Notes: generated from the sequence alone by a model not told the origin. DNA of 64,000 nucleotides from Amycolatopsis sp. A133 (GCF_031082405.1 NZ_JAVHJU010000049.1:1-64000); one strand, 5' to 3'. Shown: positions 1-8,821, counted from the first letter of the stretch. Translations and numbers: made by a program.

Positions 1-27
1 CGTTCGGTGCGTCCAACGCACCGAACG
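1..27. terminator. Perfect hairpin, probable terminator
   Basis: A 12-bp perfect inverted repeat (arm CGTTCGGTGCGT) with a 3-nt loop lies 20 bp beyond the 3' end of the first MFS gene. There is no T-tract, which is usual for actinobacterial hairpin terminators. The flank CCACATTGGGGCG resembles the tail of repeated extragenic palindromes in Amycolatopsis genomes; that link is from memory and not tested here. Confidence 0.6.
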
Positions 28-46
28 CCACATTGGGGCGCTCGGG

Positions 47-1255
47 TCAGCGGGTAGCCGCTGCCCAGCGGACTGCCGGGCCCATCGCCCAGCCCGCCGC
101 CAGGAACACCGCGCCCAGCAGGAGCCAGCCCGCGAATCCCCAGCCGATGACCACCGTGCTCAGCAGCACCGGGCCCACCGCCCGGGCCACCGAGGTGCCG
201 CTGCCGAAGAAGCCCTGGTACTCACCCTGCTTGTCGGCCGGGGCCAGGGCGAAGCCGATCTCCCACGAGCCCGCCGACTGCAGCATCTCGCCCAGCACCT
301 GCACCAGCGCGCCCGCGACGAGCACCGCGAACGCCACCGGTGGCGACGTCCCCAGTGCCGACAGCGCGAACGCCACGCAGGACGCCATGAGCAGCACACC
401 CGACCGGCGCACCATCCGCGCCGCCGAGCCGAGTGAGGTCAGCTTTCCCGCGACGCGGACCTGCAACGCCACCACCACGACCGTGTTCAGCACGAACAGC
501 GCCGACACCGTCCAGCCCGGCGCCGCGGTGCGCTCGACGATCCACAGCGGGATCGCGACGCTCAGCAGCGGCATGCGCAGCAGCAGGATCGCATTGAGCA
601 GCGTCACCAGCGCGTAAGGCCGGTCGCGCAGCACCGCGGACTTCGGCGCGCCCGTGCGCGGGGACGTCGTCCGCGGGATCGCCGGAAGCGCGTGCAGCAG
701 CGCCGCCGTCACCGCGAACGTCGCCGCGTCGAGCACGAACACCGTCAGGTACGCCGCAGCGGTGTCGGCCGACAGGGCGAGGCCGCCCAGACCGGCGCCG
801 ACCGCGAGCCCGGCGTTGCCCGCGGACTGCAGGTGTGCCCGGATGCGCGTCCGCCGCTCCGGGTCGGCGAGCTCGGCCAGCAGCGCCTGGCGGACGGCGG
901 CCAGCCCCGTCTGGCAGCTGCCGTAGAGGCACGCGGCCAGCACGAACGCCACCGGCGAGCGCACCAGCAGGAACGCGAGGATCGACGTGCCCGTCGCCGG
1001 GGCCAGCAGCACCGCCGAGCCGCGGGCGCCGTGACGGTCGGCGAGACGCCCGAGCGGCACGCCCGCGACCGAGCCGGCCGCCCAGCCGAGCGTGAGCCCC
1101 AGCCCGACCTGCGCCGGGGTCAGCCCCACGATGCGCGTGAAGAACAGCACCGAACAGGTCAGGAACGCGCCGTCGCCGAGCGAGCCGGCCAGCTGGGCGG
1201 CGGCGAGCAGGCGGCCGGCCCGCCGGGTCTGCGGACGTTCGAGGAGCACGGTCAT
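47..1255 (-). CDS. MFS transporter
   Basis: A 402-residue integral membrane protein with about 12 hydrophobic segments and the major facilitator fold. The loop between helices 2 and 3 carries the signature GRLADRHGARG (around residues 55-70), the usual G-X-L-A-D-R-X-G-R/A motif. It probably exports a small molecule; the substrate cannot be read from sequence. The ATG at 1253-1255 begins MTVLLERP and gives normal family length; a longer open frame upstream lacks membrane-protein character. It is divergent from the MocR-type regulator across 81 bp, so it is a likely target of that regulator. The hairpin at 1-27 ends it. Confidence 0.85.
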   Translation of the reverse strand: MTVLLERPQTRRAGRLLAAAQLAGSLGDGAFLTCSVLFFTRIVGLTPAQVGLGLTLGWAAGSVAGVPLGRLADRHGARGSAVLLAPATGTSILAFLLVRSPVAFVLAACLYGSCQTGLAAVRQALLAELADPERRTRIRAHLQSAGNAGLAVGAGLGGLALSADTAAAYLTVFVLDAATFAVTAALLHALPAIPRTTSPRTGAPKSAVLRDRPYALVTLLNAILLLRMPLLSVAIPLWIVERTAAPGWTVSALFVLNTVVVVALQVRVAGKLTSLGSAARMVRRSGVLLMASCVAFALSALGTSPPVAFAVLVAGALVQVLGEMLQSAGSWEIGFALAPADKQGEYQGFFGSGTSVARAVGPVLLSTVVIGWGFAGWLLLGAVFLAAGWAMGPAVRWAAATR

Positions 1256-1336
1256 GGGCAGTACGTTAGAGCCGGATTTGGCCCGATCCCAGATCCAATT
1301 CCCGACTCCTGGATTGGGCCAATATAGGGTCCCCGG
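1256..1336. promoter_or_regulatory. Divergent promoter with direct repeats
   Basis: The spacer between the divergent MFS and MocR-type genes has two near-identical repeats in the same orientation: GGATTTGGCCC (1274-1284) and GGATTGGGCC (1311-1320). Direct repeats are known targets of MocR/GabR regulators, so these are candidate operators. A TATAGG-like -10 element (1323-1328) ends 8 nt before the regulator's ATG, which suggests a leaderless mRNA. The -35 element is not clear. Confidence 0.5.
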
Positions 1337-2764
1337 ATGGACTTCCACGTCAGCCTGGCCGGGCGCGGCGACCTCAGCGTCCGGATCTACCGGCAGCTGC
1401 GCGACGCCGTGCTGGACGGCAGGCTGCGCGCGGGGGAGCGGCTGCCGCCGACGCGCGAACTGGCGCGGCGCCTGGCCGTCTCGCGCAACACCGTCGCGGT
1501 CGCCTACGACCGCCTCACCGCCGACGGCTTCCTCGCCGGCCGCGTCGGCGCCGGGACCTACGTCTGCGCGGAACTCCCGGCGCCGAAACCGCGCAACGCC
1601 CCTTCGGTGCGGGGGCCACAGCCGACGGCGGTGTGGCGGGCGCTGCCGCCGCCGGCCGCCGAGGTGATGGCCGCCCCGGAGTTCGACTTCCGCGTCGGCA
1701 TCCCCGACGCCACCCTGTTCCCGCTCGAAACCTGGCGGCGGCTGCTCGCGCGGGAACTGCGCGACACCGCCGGGTTCGCGCACTACGCCGAGCCCGGCGG
1801 CCACCCCGGGCTGCGCGCGGCGATCGCCCGGCACGTCGGCGTCTCGCGCTCGGTCCGCGCCGGTGCCGACGACGTGCTCGTCACCCAGGGCGCGCAGCAG
1901 GCACTGGACCTGCTGTGCCGCGTCCTGCTCGAACCCGGCGATCGCGTGGCCGTCGAGGAGCCGGGCTACCGGATGGCGAAACTGCTCTTCGCCTCGCACG
2001 GTGCCGAGGTCGTCGGAGTGCCGGTGGACGGCGAAGGCCTCGACGTCGCCGCGCTGTCCGCGCGCACGAAACTGGTGTACGTCACGCCGTCGCACCAGTT
2101 CCCGCTCGGCACGCCGATGTCCCTCGCGCGGCGCACGGCTCTGCTGGCGTGGGCCGAACGCGCGGGGGCGGTCGTCGTCGAGGACGACTACGACAGCGAA
2201 TTCCGGTTCTCCGACCGTCCCCTCGAACCGTTGCAGAGCCTGGACCGCGACGGCCGGGTGGCCTACGTCGGATCGTTCTCGAAGACGCTGCTTCCCATGC
2301 TGCGCCTGGGTTTTGTGATCGCCCCGGCGTCGTTGCGCGACGCGCTGCACCACGCGCGGCAGCTGTCCGGCTGGCACGGCGACCTGCCCGCGCAGGCCGC
2401 GCTGGCCCGGTTCGTCGACGAAGGCCTGTTCGCCCGCCACCTCCGCCGGGCGACGAAGGTGTACGCGGACCGCCACGAACGCATCACAACGACCTTGGAA
2501 CGGGTTTTCACCGGCCGGCTGAGCCTGGTGCCCTCGGCGGCGGGCCTGCACCTGTGCGCGCTGGCGGAAGACGGCACGGAAGACGGCACGGACCTGGAAC
2601 CGATCGCGGCCCGGGCGCGCGAAGCCGGGGCCGCGATCCAGACGCTTTCCGACCTGTGCGGCGGATTCCCGCGCCAGGGCGTCGTCCTCGGTTACGGCTC
2701 GATCGCCTCGGAGAGCATCGGCGCCGGGCTGGCCGTGCTGGACGCGGCCTGGGGCTCCGCGTAG
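1337..2764 (+). CDS. MocR/PdxR-type GntR-aminotransferase regulator
   Basis: 475 residues with the MocR architecture: an N-terminal GntR winged helix-turn-helix (about residues 10-75, including LPPTRELARRLAVSRNTV) and a C-terminal fold-type I aminotransferase domain (about 110-470). The PLP-lysine region reads YVGSFSKTLLPMLRLGF, with the SFSK lysine typical of this family; VEDDYDSEF supplies the conserved aspartate. Family members bind PLP or amino-compound adducts and control vitamin B6, GABA or taurine genes. Here it is divergent from an MFS exporter, its likely target. Its 3' end overlaps the convergent DHA2 exporter gene by 73 bp. Confidence 0.9.
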   Translation: MDFHVSLAGRGDLSVRIYRQLRDAVLDGRLRAGERLPPTRELARRLAVSRNTVAVAYDRLTADGFLAGRVGAGTYVCAELPAPKPRNAPSVRGPQPTAVWRALPPPAAEVMAAPEFDFRVGIPDATLFPLETWRRLLARELRDTAGFAHYAEPGGHPGLRAAIARHVGVSRSVRAGADDVLVTQGAQQALDLLCRVLLEPGDRVAVEEPGYRMAKLLFASHGAEVVGVPVDGEGLDVAALSARTKLVYVTPSHQFPLGTPMSLARRTALLAWAERAGAVVVEDDYDSEFRFSDRPLEPLQSLDRDGRVAYVGSFSKTLLPMLRLGFVIAPASLRDALHHARQLSGWHGDLPAQAALARFVDEGLFARHLRRATKVYADRHERITTTLERVFTGRLSLVPSAAGLHLCALAEDGTEDGTDLEPIAARAREAGAAIQTLSDLCGGFPRQGVVLGYGSIASESIGAGLAVLDAAWGSA

Positions 2765-4125
2765 TGGTCCGTCCGGCGCCGCGCGGCGATCAGCAGGCCG
2801 CCGGCGCCCGTCACCACCGCCGTGGCCAGTACCACCAGCCAGCCGCGGCGGAAGTCCGCCAGATCCGGTGTCCCGGCGAAGACCGCGACCAGCACCGCCG
2901 TGCCCAGGACCGTGCCGATCTGCCGGGCCGTGTTGACCATCGACGAGCCCGCGCCCCAGCGGGCCGCCGGGAGGACCGTCCCCACCACCCCGGACAGGCT
3001 GGGCAGGATCAGCCCGACGCCGAGGCCCGTCAGCAGCTGGCCGGGCAGCATCGACGCCGCGTAGTCGGGCACCGATCCCATGCGCAGCAACCAGATCAGC
3101 ACGCCGGCCCCGAACGCGACGCCGCCGAGGGCCACCACCGGGCCCGGTCCGAAGCGGTGCACGAACCGGCCGCCGAGGATCGACACCGGAACCACCACCA
3201 GCGGTCCCGGGGCCAGCGACAGCCCGGCCACCAGGATCGAGTCGTGCCAGATCGACGTCAGGAACAGCACGTTGCCGAACAGCATCGCCGCGAACCCGGC
3301 GGCGAACACGCCGGTGGTCAGGCAGGCCAGCCACAATGTCGGGACGCGCAGGGCCCGCAGGTCCAGCACCGGCACCGCGTGCCGGGCCGAGCGCACCGGG
3401 ACCCAGACCAGCGCGACCACGGCCACGGCGAACGCGAGCAGCACCGGCAGCGCACCCCAGCCGTGGTCGGAGGCTTCGACCAGCGCATAGGCCAACGCGC
3501 CGACGCCCGCCAGCAGGCCGGCCGCGCCGAGCAGATCCGGGACGCCGGTGGAGGTGTCCCGCGATTCGCGCAGCACGCGCGGCCCGGCCAGCAGCGTGAC
3601 CGCGCAGATCGGCAGGTTCACCAGGAACACCCAGCGCCAGGACGCCTCGACGAGCAGACCGCCGACCGGCGGGCCGAGGGCCGCGGCCGCCGCGCCCACC
3701 GACGCCCAGACGCCGACCGCCATCGGCCGCCGGTGCGGCGGGAACGCCGTCAGCAGCAGCGCCAGTGACGTCGGCATGACGAGCGCGGCGCCGATCGCCT
3801 GCACCGCGCGGAAGGCGACCAGCGCGGGGATCGACGGCGCGGCCGCGCACGCCGCCGAAGCGAGCGTGAACACCGCGACGCCGATGAGGAACAGCCGCTT
3901 GCGGCCGTACCGGTCGGCCAGCCGCCCGGCCGGGGCGAGGCAGGCGGCGAACAGCACCGTGTAGCCGTTGAGCACCCACGACAGCGTGGCGAGGTCGTCG
4001 CCGGGGAACGCCGCCCGGATGCCGGGGAAGGCGATCGTCACGATGAACGTGTCCAGGCTCGCCAGGAACGCGGCTGTCGAAACGACCAGCAGCACGAGGC
4101 CGGGCTTGGGTGCGGTGGCGGGCAT
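2692..4125 (-). CDS. DHA2-type MFS drug/metabolite exporter
   Basis: 477 residues with about 14 hydrophobic helices, the number expected for the DHA2 (EmrB/QacA) family of proton-driven exporters. Motif A is GRLADRYGRKR after helix 2, and the family sequence LDTFIVTIAFPGI (helix 1) carries the acidic residue usual in this family. The ATG at 4123-4125 is preceded by a good AGGAGG ribosome site. The last 73 bp overlap the convergent MocR-type gene. A palindrome 8 bp upstream of the start suggests control by a local repressor not identified in the window. Confidence 0.87.
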   Translation of the reverse strand: MPATAPKPGLVLLVVSTAAFLASLDTFIVTIAFPGIRAAFPGDDLATLSWVLNGYTVLFAACLAPAGRLADRYGRKRLFLIGVAVFTLASAACAAAPSIPALVAFRAVQAIGAALVMPTSLALLLTAFPPHRRPMAVGVWASVGAAAAALGPPVGGLLVEASWRWVFLVNLPICAVTLLAGPRVLRESRDTSTGVPDLLGAAGLLAGVGALAYALVEASDHGWGALPVLLAFAVAVVALVWVPVRSARHAVPVLDLRALRVPTLWLACLTTGVFAAGFAAMLFGNVLFLTSIWHDSILVAGLSLAPGPLVVVPVSILGGRFVHRFGPGPVVALGGVAFGAGVLIWLLRMGSVPDYAASMLPGQLLTGLGVGLILPSLSGVVGTVLPAARWGAGSSMVNTARQIGTVLGTAVLVAVFAGTPDLADFRRGWLVVLATAVVTGAGGLLIAARRRTDHYAEPQAASSTASPAPMLSEAIEP

Positions 4126-4132
4126 GGTCCTC

Positions 4133-4155
4133 CTAGGTTCGAAAAGACAACCTAG
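4133..4155. promoter_or_regulatory. Operator-like inverted repeat upstream of DHA2 exporter
   Basis: CTAGGTT (4133-4139) and AACCTAG (4149-4155) form a perfect 7-bp inverted repeat with a 9-nt spacer. It overlaps the start of the ribosome-binding region of the exporter gene. The size fits a dimeric MarR, TetR or PadR repressor; no such gene adjoins it, so the regulator is probably encoded elsewhere. Confidence 0.5.
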
Positions 4156-4206
4156 CTGGAGAACATGAGTCCTAACAAGAGACTTACCTGTTCAAAGCGA
4201 CTCAGG

Positions 4207-4680
4207 TCACGCGGCGGCGCGCTCCTCGGCCCGGGCCTTCAGCGCCGCGAGGGTGTGCTCGATCGATCCGACGTTGTAGCCGGGCCGGTCGGCGCGGCCG
4301 GTGACGCGCGGGCCCATGAACTTCCGCACCACCCAGCTGCCGATCCGGTACCAGTTCTCGGTGACCACGCAGCCGCCCGGGTCCGGCGCCAGCACGTACT
4401 CCCACCGCGAGACCCGCGAGCCGAACGGCGTCCGCACGTCGAAGGCGAACCGGCGGCCCGGCTCGAACGCGACCACCCGGACCCGCGTCCACCACTGCAG
4501 CTCGCCGTTGCGGTTGCGGCCGCGGAACCGCGCGCCGAGGGCCGGCCCGGTGCCGTCCAGCCAGCGGCCGCCGACGTTCTCCGGGCTCAGCTCGCCCATC
4601 CGCGGCAGGTCGGTGACCCACGACCACACCGTGCCCGCGTCGGCCGGGACGGTGACACTGCGCGAAATCGTCGGTTCCAC
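4207..4680 (-). CDS. SRPBCC (START-like) family protein
   Basis: 157 residues with the polyketide cyclase/dehydrase-like SRPBCC fold: the opening strand ISRSVTVPADAGTVWSWVTDL, the WWTRVRVVAFEPGRRFAFDV strand pair and a C-terminal amphipathic helix (IEHTLAALKARAEE). Members bind hydrophobic ligands; in actinobacteria most are uncharacterised. The function here is unknown. It lies 81 bp downstream of the start of the DHA2 exporter on the same strand and probably has its own promoter in the 161-bp gap before the DUF151 gene. Confidence 0.75.
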   Translation of the reverse strand: MEPTISRSVTVPADAGTVWSWVTDLPRMGELSPENVGGRWLDGTGPALGARFRGRNRNGELQWWTRVRVVAFEPGRRFAFDVRTPFGSRVSRWEYVLAPDPGGCVVTENWYRIGSWVVRKFMGPRVTGRADRPGYNVGSIEHTLAALKARAEERAAA

Positions 4681-4778
4681 GCCCCGACGGTGACAGCGGT
4701 TCCCGAGCCGGGCAAGGCGTTCCGGCGTAGTCCGCAGCCGAGAAGAGCCGGCCCGCGGAAACCCGCGGGTTCCGGGCG

Positions 4779-4804
4779 GGTTGTGAACCCGCCGTTGTGG
4801 GTAC
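4779..4804 (+). promoter_or_regulatory. SigB/SigF-like promoter
   Basis: GGTTG (4779-4783), 15 nt, then GGGTAC (4799-4804) matches the actinobacterial general-stress consensus GNNTN-N14-16-GGGTAC. It lies 38 bp upstream of the DUF151 start at 4842. It also overlaps the earlier in-frame GTG at 4797, which argues against that start. Confidence 0.55.
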
Positions 4805-4841
4805 TACGCGCGCGGAGGAGCCCCACGACACGGAGGGTGCG

Positions 4842-5357
4842 GTGGTCGGCGTGATTCCGATCGAAGTGGTGGGAATGGCCGTTCCGGTGCCCGGTGAGGC
4901 GCCCCTGATGCTGCTGCGCGAGCCGGAGGGAGCGCGCCGCTGGCTGGCGATCATGATCGGCTACGGCGAAGCCGAGGCCCTGGTGCGCGCGCGGGAACAG
5001 ATCGCGCAGCCGCGCCCGGGCACGATCGAACTGCTCGGTGACGTGCTCGCGGCGTTCGGCCAGGGCCTCGCCGCGGTCGAGCTGACCGAGGTGCGGGACG
5101 GAATCTTCTACGCCGACCTCGTGCTCGCCTCGGGCACGCGCGTGTCGGCCCGCCCGAGTGACGCGGTTGCGCTCGGCCTGCGCCAGGGCGCGCCGATCCG
5201 CGTCGCCGAAGAGGTGCTGGACGTCGCGTCCGTGCAGCTCGAGGTCGAGCAGGAGACCGAAGGGCCGGCCGCCGACGTGCTGGACGCCGAGGCCGAGGTC
5301 GCCCGGTTCCGCGCCGAGCTCGACGACCTGCGGCCGGAAGACTTCGACGACCGGTAA
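4842..5357 (+). CDS. Bifunctional nuclease family protein (DUF151)
   Basis: About 171 residues of the DUF151 family, which includes plant bifunctional nucleases and actinobacterial proteins of unknown role. Recognisable are the N-terminal VVGMAVPVPGEAPLMLLRE segment, a central block with YADLVL, and the hallmark RPSDAVALGLRQGAPIRVAEEVL near residue 115. The C-terminal tail is acidic. GTG at 4842 is chosen because a stress-type promoter covers the upstream part of the frame and GGAGGG lies just before this codon, although only 4 nt away. The tail contains a 15-bp tandem repeat spanning the stop codon. Confidence 0.8.
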   Translation: MVGVIPIEVVGMAVPVPGEAPLMLLREPEGARRWLAIMIGYGEAEALVRAREQIAQPRPGTIELLGDVLAAFGQGLAAVELTEVRDGIFYADLVLASGTRVSARPSDAVALGLRQGAPIRVAEEVLDVASVQLEVEQETEGPAADVLDAEAEVARFRAELDDLRPEDFDDR

Positions 5358-5375
5358 GAAGACGACCGGTAAGAA
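5346..5375 (+). repeat. 15-bp tandem repeat over a stop codon
   Basis: GACGACCGGTAAGAA occurs twice back to back. The first copy supplies the last codons and TAA stop of the DUF151 gene; the second repeats the same stop just downstream. This is most easily explained by a small slippage or duplication event. No function is implied. Confidence 0.8.
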
Positions 5376-5449
5376 GATGTTCTCCCGCCGGCGATGAATT
5401 CCGGCGGCGGCGCCGGTACACCCACCGCGGCCGTCCGGACGGGAGAACG

Positions 5450-6418
5450 ATGCGGGACTTCGCGACGAGCACCGAACCACACCGGCGCGAGCTGCTGGCG
5501 CACTGCTACCGCATGCTCGGCTCGGTGCACGAGGCCGAAGACCTGGTGCAGGAGACCCTGATCCGCGCGTGGAAGGCGTGGGCGGGCTACGACCCGGCCC
5601 GCGCGTCCGTGCGCACCTGGCTCTACCGGATCGCCACCAACGCCTGCCTCACGGCGCTGGACGGCCGGGCCCGGCGGCCGCTGCCGTCCGGGCTCGGCGG
5701 ACCGGGCGACGACCCGGGCGCGCCGCTGACGCCGTCGTCCGACATCCCCTGGCTGCACCCGTTCCCGGACGCCCGCCTCGACGACCCGGACCTTCGCCTG
5801 GCCCGCCGCGGCACGCTGCGGCTGGCGTTGCTGGCGGCGATGCAGACGCTGCCGCCGAAGCAGCGCGCGGTGCTGATCCTGCGGGACGTCCTGGAGTTCA
5901 GCGCGGCGGAGGTGGCCGGCTTCCTCGGCACCACGCCGGCCGCGGTCAACAGCGCCCTGCAACGCGCCCGCGCGGGCCTCGGCGGCCTGTCGGCCGAGGA
6001 GGTGCCCGAACCGGACGACACCGCGGTGGAAGCGGTCCTGGACACCTACGTCCGGGCGTTCGAACGGGCCGACGTCGCCGGCCTGGTCGCCCTGCTGACC
6101 GACGACGTCGTGCTGGAGATGCCGCCGGTGCCGCTGTGGTTCCGCGGCCGCGACGACTACGGCCGGTTCCTGGAGCGGCTGTTCGGGATGCGCGGCCCGC
6201 AGTGGCGCATGACCCGGACGGCCGCCAACGGACGGCCCGCCCTCGTGGCGTACTGCCGCGACGACGCCGGGGTGTACCGGCTGCACACCCTGCAGGTGTT
6301 CGAGGTGCGCGGGGGACGGGTGGCGCACAACGTCGTGTTCGCCGACGCGGGTGTCCTGGCGCTGTTCGACCTGCCCGCGGCTCAGCCGGCGGCGCGCGCC
6401 TCCGACGGACGGCCGTAG
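5450..6418 (+). CDS. ECF sigma factor with SnoaL-like C-terminus (SigG-like)
   Basis: 322 residues. Region 2 is at about residues 10-75 (LAHCYRMLGSVHEAEDLVQE), region 4 at about 125-180 (LPPKQRAVLILRDVLEFSAAEVA), and a SnoaL/NTF2-like domain follows (about 200-310). The linker IPWLHPFPD is typical of the SigG-like ECF56 group (TIGR02960). In that group the C-terminal fold is thought to control activity in place of a classical anti-sigma factor. No anti-sigma gene lies beside it. Its last 37 bp overlap the convergent DUF2087 gene. Likely a stress regulator; the signal is unknown. Confidence 0.88.
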   Translation: MRDFATSTEPHRRELLAHCYRMLGSVHEAEDLVQETLIRAWKAWAGYDPARASVRTWLYRIATNACLTALDGRARRPLPSGLGGPGDDPGAPLTPSSDIPWLHPFPDARLDDPDLRLARRGTLRLALLAAMQTLPPKQRAVLILRDVLEFSAAEVAGFLGTTPAAVNSALQRARAGLGGLSAEEVPEPDDTAVEAVLDTYVRAFERADVAGLVALLTDDVVLEMPPVPLWFRGRDDYGRFLERLFGMRGPQWRMTRTAANGRPALVAYCRDDAGVYRLHTLQVFEVRGGRVAHNVVFADAGVLALFDLPAAQPAARASDGRP

Positions 6419-6861
6419 GCGCCGCCGTCGTTGCTGCGCTGCAGGAGGCCTTCGTCGACGAGGTAGCGGCGCAGCGTCGCGTGGTCGTCGTGGACCATCG
6501 AGAGCTTCTCGCGGACGTCCTGCTCGGTGTAGAGCCGGCCCGGTTCGAAGCGCTCGGCGAGGTACGCCAGCAGCAGCTGCCGCCGCTTGCCCGAGTGCGG
6601 GATCGAGACGAGCCTGCCGTGGCGGAAGAGCGCGTCCAGCGGATCGACCGGCGCCTTGGCGAGTGCGTCGCGGAACACCTCCGGCACGGCCCGGTACCGG
6701 CCGTCGTCCACCGCGACGAGTCCCGCGTCGAGCAGCCGCTTCGCGAGCTTGGCCGTGGCCGGCTCGGCGGGCAGCCCGCCGGGAGCGGCGCTGATGCGGG
6801 CGAACAACTGCAGCCGGTCCGGGTCCGAGAGGGCGGAGACCAGTGCTTCCGGTGAGGCCAT
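6382..6861 (-). CDS. DUF2087 domain protein
   Basis: 159 residues. The N-terminal half resembles an ArsR-like winged helix (SALSDPDRLQLFARI, about residues 7-25). The C-terminal half fits DUF2087 (LYTEQDVREKLSMVHDDHATLRRYLVDEGLL, positions about 115-145), also a helix-turn-helix-like module. It is probably a transcription factor; no ligand-binding residues can be named. The ATG at 6859-6861 is divergent from the acyl-AMP ligase operon with only a 69-bp spacer, so it could regulate that operon. That link rests on position alone. Confidence 0.72.
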   Translation of the reverse strand: MASPEALVSALSDPDRLQLFARISAAPGGLPAEPATAKLAKRLLDAGLVAVDDGRYRAVPEVFRDALAKAPVDPLDALFRHGRLVSIPHSGKRRQLLLAYLAERFEPGRLYTEQDVREKLSMVHDDHATLRRYLVDEGLLQRSNDGGAYGRPSEARAAG

Positions 6862-6930
6862 GGTCTGCGACCGTACCCGCGCTCGCCCCGGCGGTGAACC
6901 CGGTTTGCCCGGGCCGGTAGGTTGCGCGGC

Positions 6931-8571
6931 GTGCCCCGTCCGACCGCGCCGGCGACCGTCCCCGAGGCGGTGCTGCGCGTGTCGATCGTGGAGCGGCTGT
7001 TCGCCCGCGCCGGCGACGAGCGCCCGCTGTTCACCCACCAGGACCACACCCGCGGCGCCGAGCACACGCTGACGTGGGCGGAGTTCGCCGCCCGGGTCCG
7101 CGTGGTGGCGGGCGAGCTGCGCCGGGTCGCCGCGCCGGGCGAGCGCGTCGCCGTGCTCGCGGGCCAGGAACTCGCTTATCCGCTCGCGTTCTTCGGCGCG
7201 CTGGCCGCGGGCCTGATCGCCGTCCCGCTGATGGCACCCGCGAACCCCGCGCAGGCCGGCCGGCTCGCCGGGGTCCTCGCCGACTGCGGCGCGCGGGTGT
7301 GGCTGACGTCGTCGGCCGCGGCGGCCGGGCTGCCCGCGCACGAGCACGTCGTGGTGGTCGACGAGCTCACCGGGCCGGGCGCCGATCCGGTGCCGGTGAC
7401 CCCGGAGAGCCCGGCCTACCTGCAGTACACCTCGGGATCGACGCGCGAGCCGGCCGGCGCGGTGATCCCGCACCGCGCGATCGTCGCCGCGTGCTGGCAG
7501 GGCAGCCTCGCGTACGCCGTCGACGAGGGCACCACCTGCGCCGGCTGGATCCCGTTCTTCCACGACATGGGCCTGATCCAGCTGCTGTGCCTGCCCGTCT
7601 TCGCCGGCGCGCGGTCGGTGTTCATGGCCCCGGCCGAGTTCGTGCACCGGCCGTCGCGGTGGCTGCGGCAGCTGGCGGACCACCCGGCCGTGTTCACCGC
7701 CGCGCCGAACTTCGCCTACGACCTCGCCGCGGACGCCGGCGCCGGGGACGACCTCGACCTGTCGGACGTGCGGGTCGCGCTGAACGGCAGCGAACCGGTC
7801 CGGCCGCGCACGATCGAGCGCTTCCAGGAGGTGTTCGGGCCACGCGGGTTCCGGCCGGAGGCGCACCGGCCGTCGTACGGGCTCGCCGAAGCCACCGTGT
7901 ACGTCACGAGCGCGGGCGAGGACGGGCCGCGCGGGGCGGTGTTCGACCGCGAAGCCCTGGCGCAGGGCCAGGCCGTCGAAACCGAGGGCGGGCAGGAACT
8001 CGTGTCGGTCGGCCGTCCCGTCGGGCAGCTCGTCCGGATCGTCCGGGACGGCCGGGAGCAGCCCGAAGGCGAGGCCGGCGAAATCTGGGTGCACGGCCCG
8101 AACGTCGCGGACGGCTACTGGGGCCGCGGCGACGCGACCGCGTTCGGTGCCACGCTCGACGGCCTCGGCGGCTGGCTGCGCACCGGCGACCTCGGTGTCG
8201 TGCACCGCGGCGACCTGTACGTCACCGGGCGGCTCAAGGACCTCATCGTCATCGACGGCCGCAACTTCCACCCCCAGGACATCGAGGCGGCGGCCGGGGA
8301 GGCCCACCCCGCGGTCCGCCGCGACCGCGTCGCCGCCTTCGGCGTCTCCGGCTCCGGCGGCGAGGGTGCGGTGGTGGTGGCCGAGTGGGCCCGCGGTGCC
8401 GACGCCGACGTCCGGGAGGTGACCCGGGCGGTGCTGCGCGCGGTGTCGCGCGAACACGGTCTGACGCTGCGCGCGGTACGTCTGGTCCCTTCCGGCGGCC
8501 TTCCGCGCACATCGAGCGGCAAGGTCGCCCGGTCGGCCGCCAAGGCACGTTATGGTGACGACCGTGGGTGA
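6931..8571 (+). CDS. Fatty-acyl-AMP ligase (FAAL-type, ANL superfamily)
   Basis: About 546 residues of the adenylate-forming superfamily. It has the phosphate loop YTSGSTREP (Tyr about 166), the YGLAE motif (about 316), the GDL/TGRLKDLIVIDGRN hinge region and a C-terminal Lys in RTSSGKVARS. The segment APNFAYDLA after FVHRPSRWL is typical of FAALs, which form acyl-adenylates and pass the chain to an acyl carrier protein rather than to CoA. GTG at 6931 was chosen; TTG at 6922 is an alternative. The adjacent ACP gene overlaps its 3' end by 20 bp, so the two almost certainly work together. The acyl acceptor is unknown. Confidence 0.88.
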   Translation: MPRPTAPATVPEAVLRVSIVERLFARAGDERPLFTHQDHTRGAEHTLTWAEFAARVRVVAGELRRVAAPGERVAVLAGQELAYPLAFFGALAAGLIAVPLMAPANPAQAGRLAGVLADCGARVWLTSSAAAAGLPAHEHVVVVDELTGPGADPVPVTPESPAYLQYTSGSTREPAGAVIPHRAIVAACWQGSLAYAVDEGTTCAGWIPFFHDMGLIQLLCLPVFAGARSVFMAPAEFVHRPSRWLRQLADHPAVFTAAPNFAYDLAADAGAGDDLDLSDVRVALNGSEPVRPRTIERFQEVFGPRGFRPEAHRPSYGLAEATVYVTSAGEDGPRGAVFDREALAQGQAVETEGGQELVSVGRPVGQLVRIVRDGREQPEGEAGEIWVHGPNVADGYWGRGDATAFGATLDGLGGWLRTGDLGVVHRGDLYVTGRLKDLIVIDGRNFHPQDIEAAAGEAHPAVRRDRVAAFGVSGSGGEGAVVVAEWARGADADVREVTRAVLRAVSREHGLTLRAVRLVPSGGLPRTSSGKVARSAAKARYGDDRG

Positions 8572-8821
8572 TCACCGCGCCGAGGTCACGAAGGTCGTCT
8601 GCGACACCTTCCGGCTCGACCCGGCTCTCGTCGAGCCCGACGCGCCCCTGGAGGAGCTGGGCATCGACTCGAAGGGGCGGATCAAGCTGCTGGCGGCACT
8701 GGAGATCTACTACGGCGTGACGATCGACCTGGACCGGCTCGACCGGTTCACGGACGTGGGATCCGTGGCCGACGTGCTCGCGGAAGCCCGGGGAACCGGC
8801 GGAGCCGAGGAGAGGCGCTGA
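8552..8821 (+). CDS. Acyl carrier protein
   Basis: 89 residues with the four-helix carrier fold. The phosphopantetheine attachment site is Ser40 in GIDSKGRIKLLAALE; Lys replaces the usual Leu after the serine. Acidic helix II and the final LDRLDRFTDVGSVADVL segment are normal. It should carry the acyl chain delivered by the upstream FAAL. The start could also be GTG at 8555 or 8564; ATG 8552 overlaps the FAAL gene by 20 bp. The next gene begins 1 nt after its stop, indicating translational coupling to the ESX-substrate-like gene. Confidence 0.88.
   Translation: MVTTVGDHRAEVTKVVCDTFRLDPALVEPDAPLEELGIDSKGRIKLLAALEIYYGVTIDLDRLDRFTDVGSVADVLAEARGTGGAEERR

Noticed and set aside
1256-3979. Apparent fusion of the first MFS gene with a much longer upstream reading frame
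   Set aside because: The upstream part has no family sequence, runs antisense to the MocR-type gene, and the MFS protein is complete from ATG 1255.
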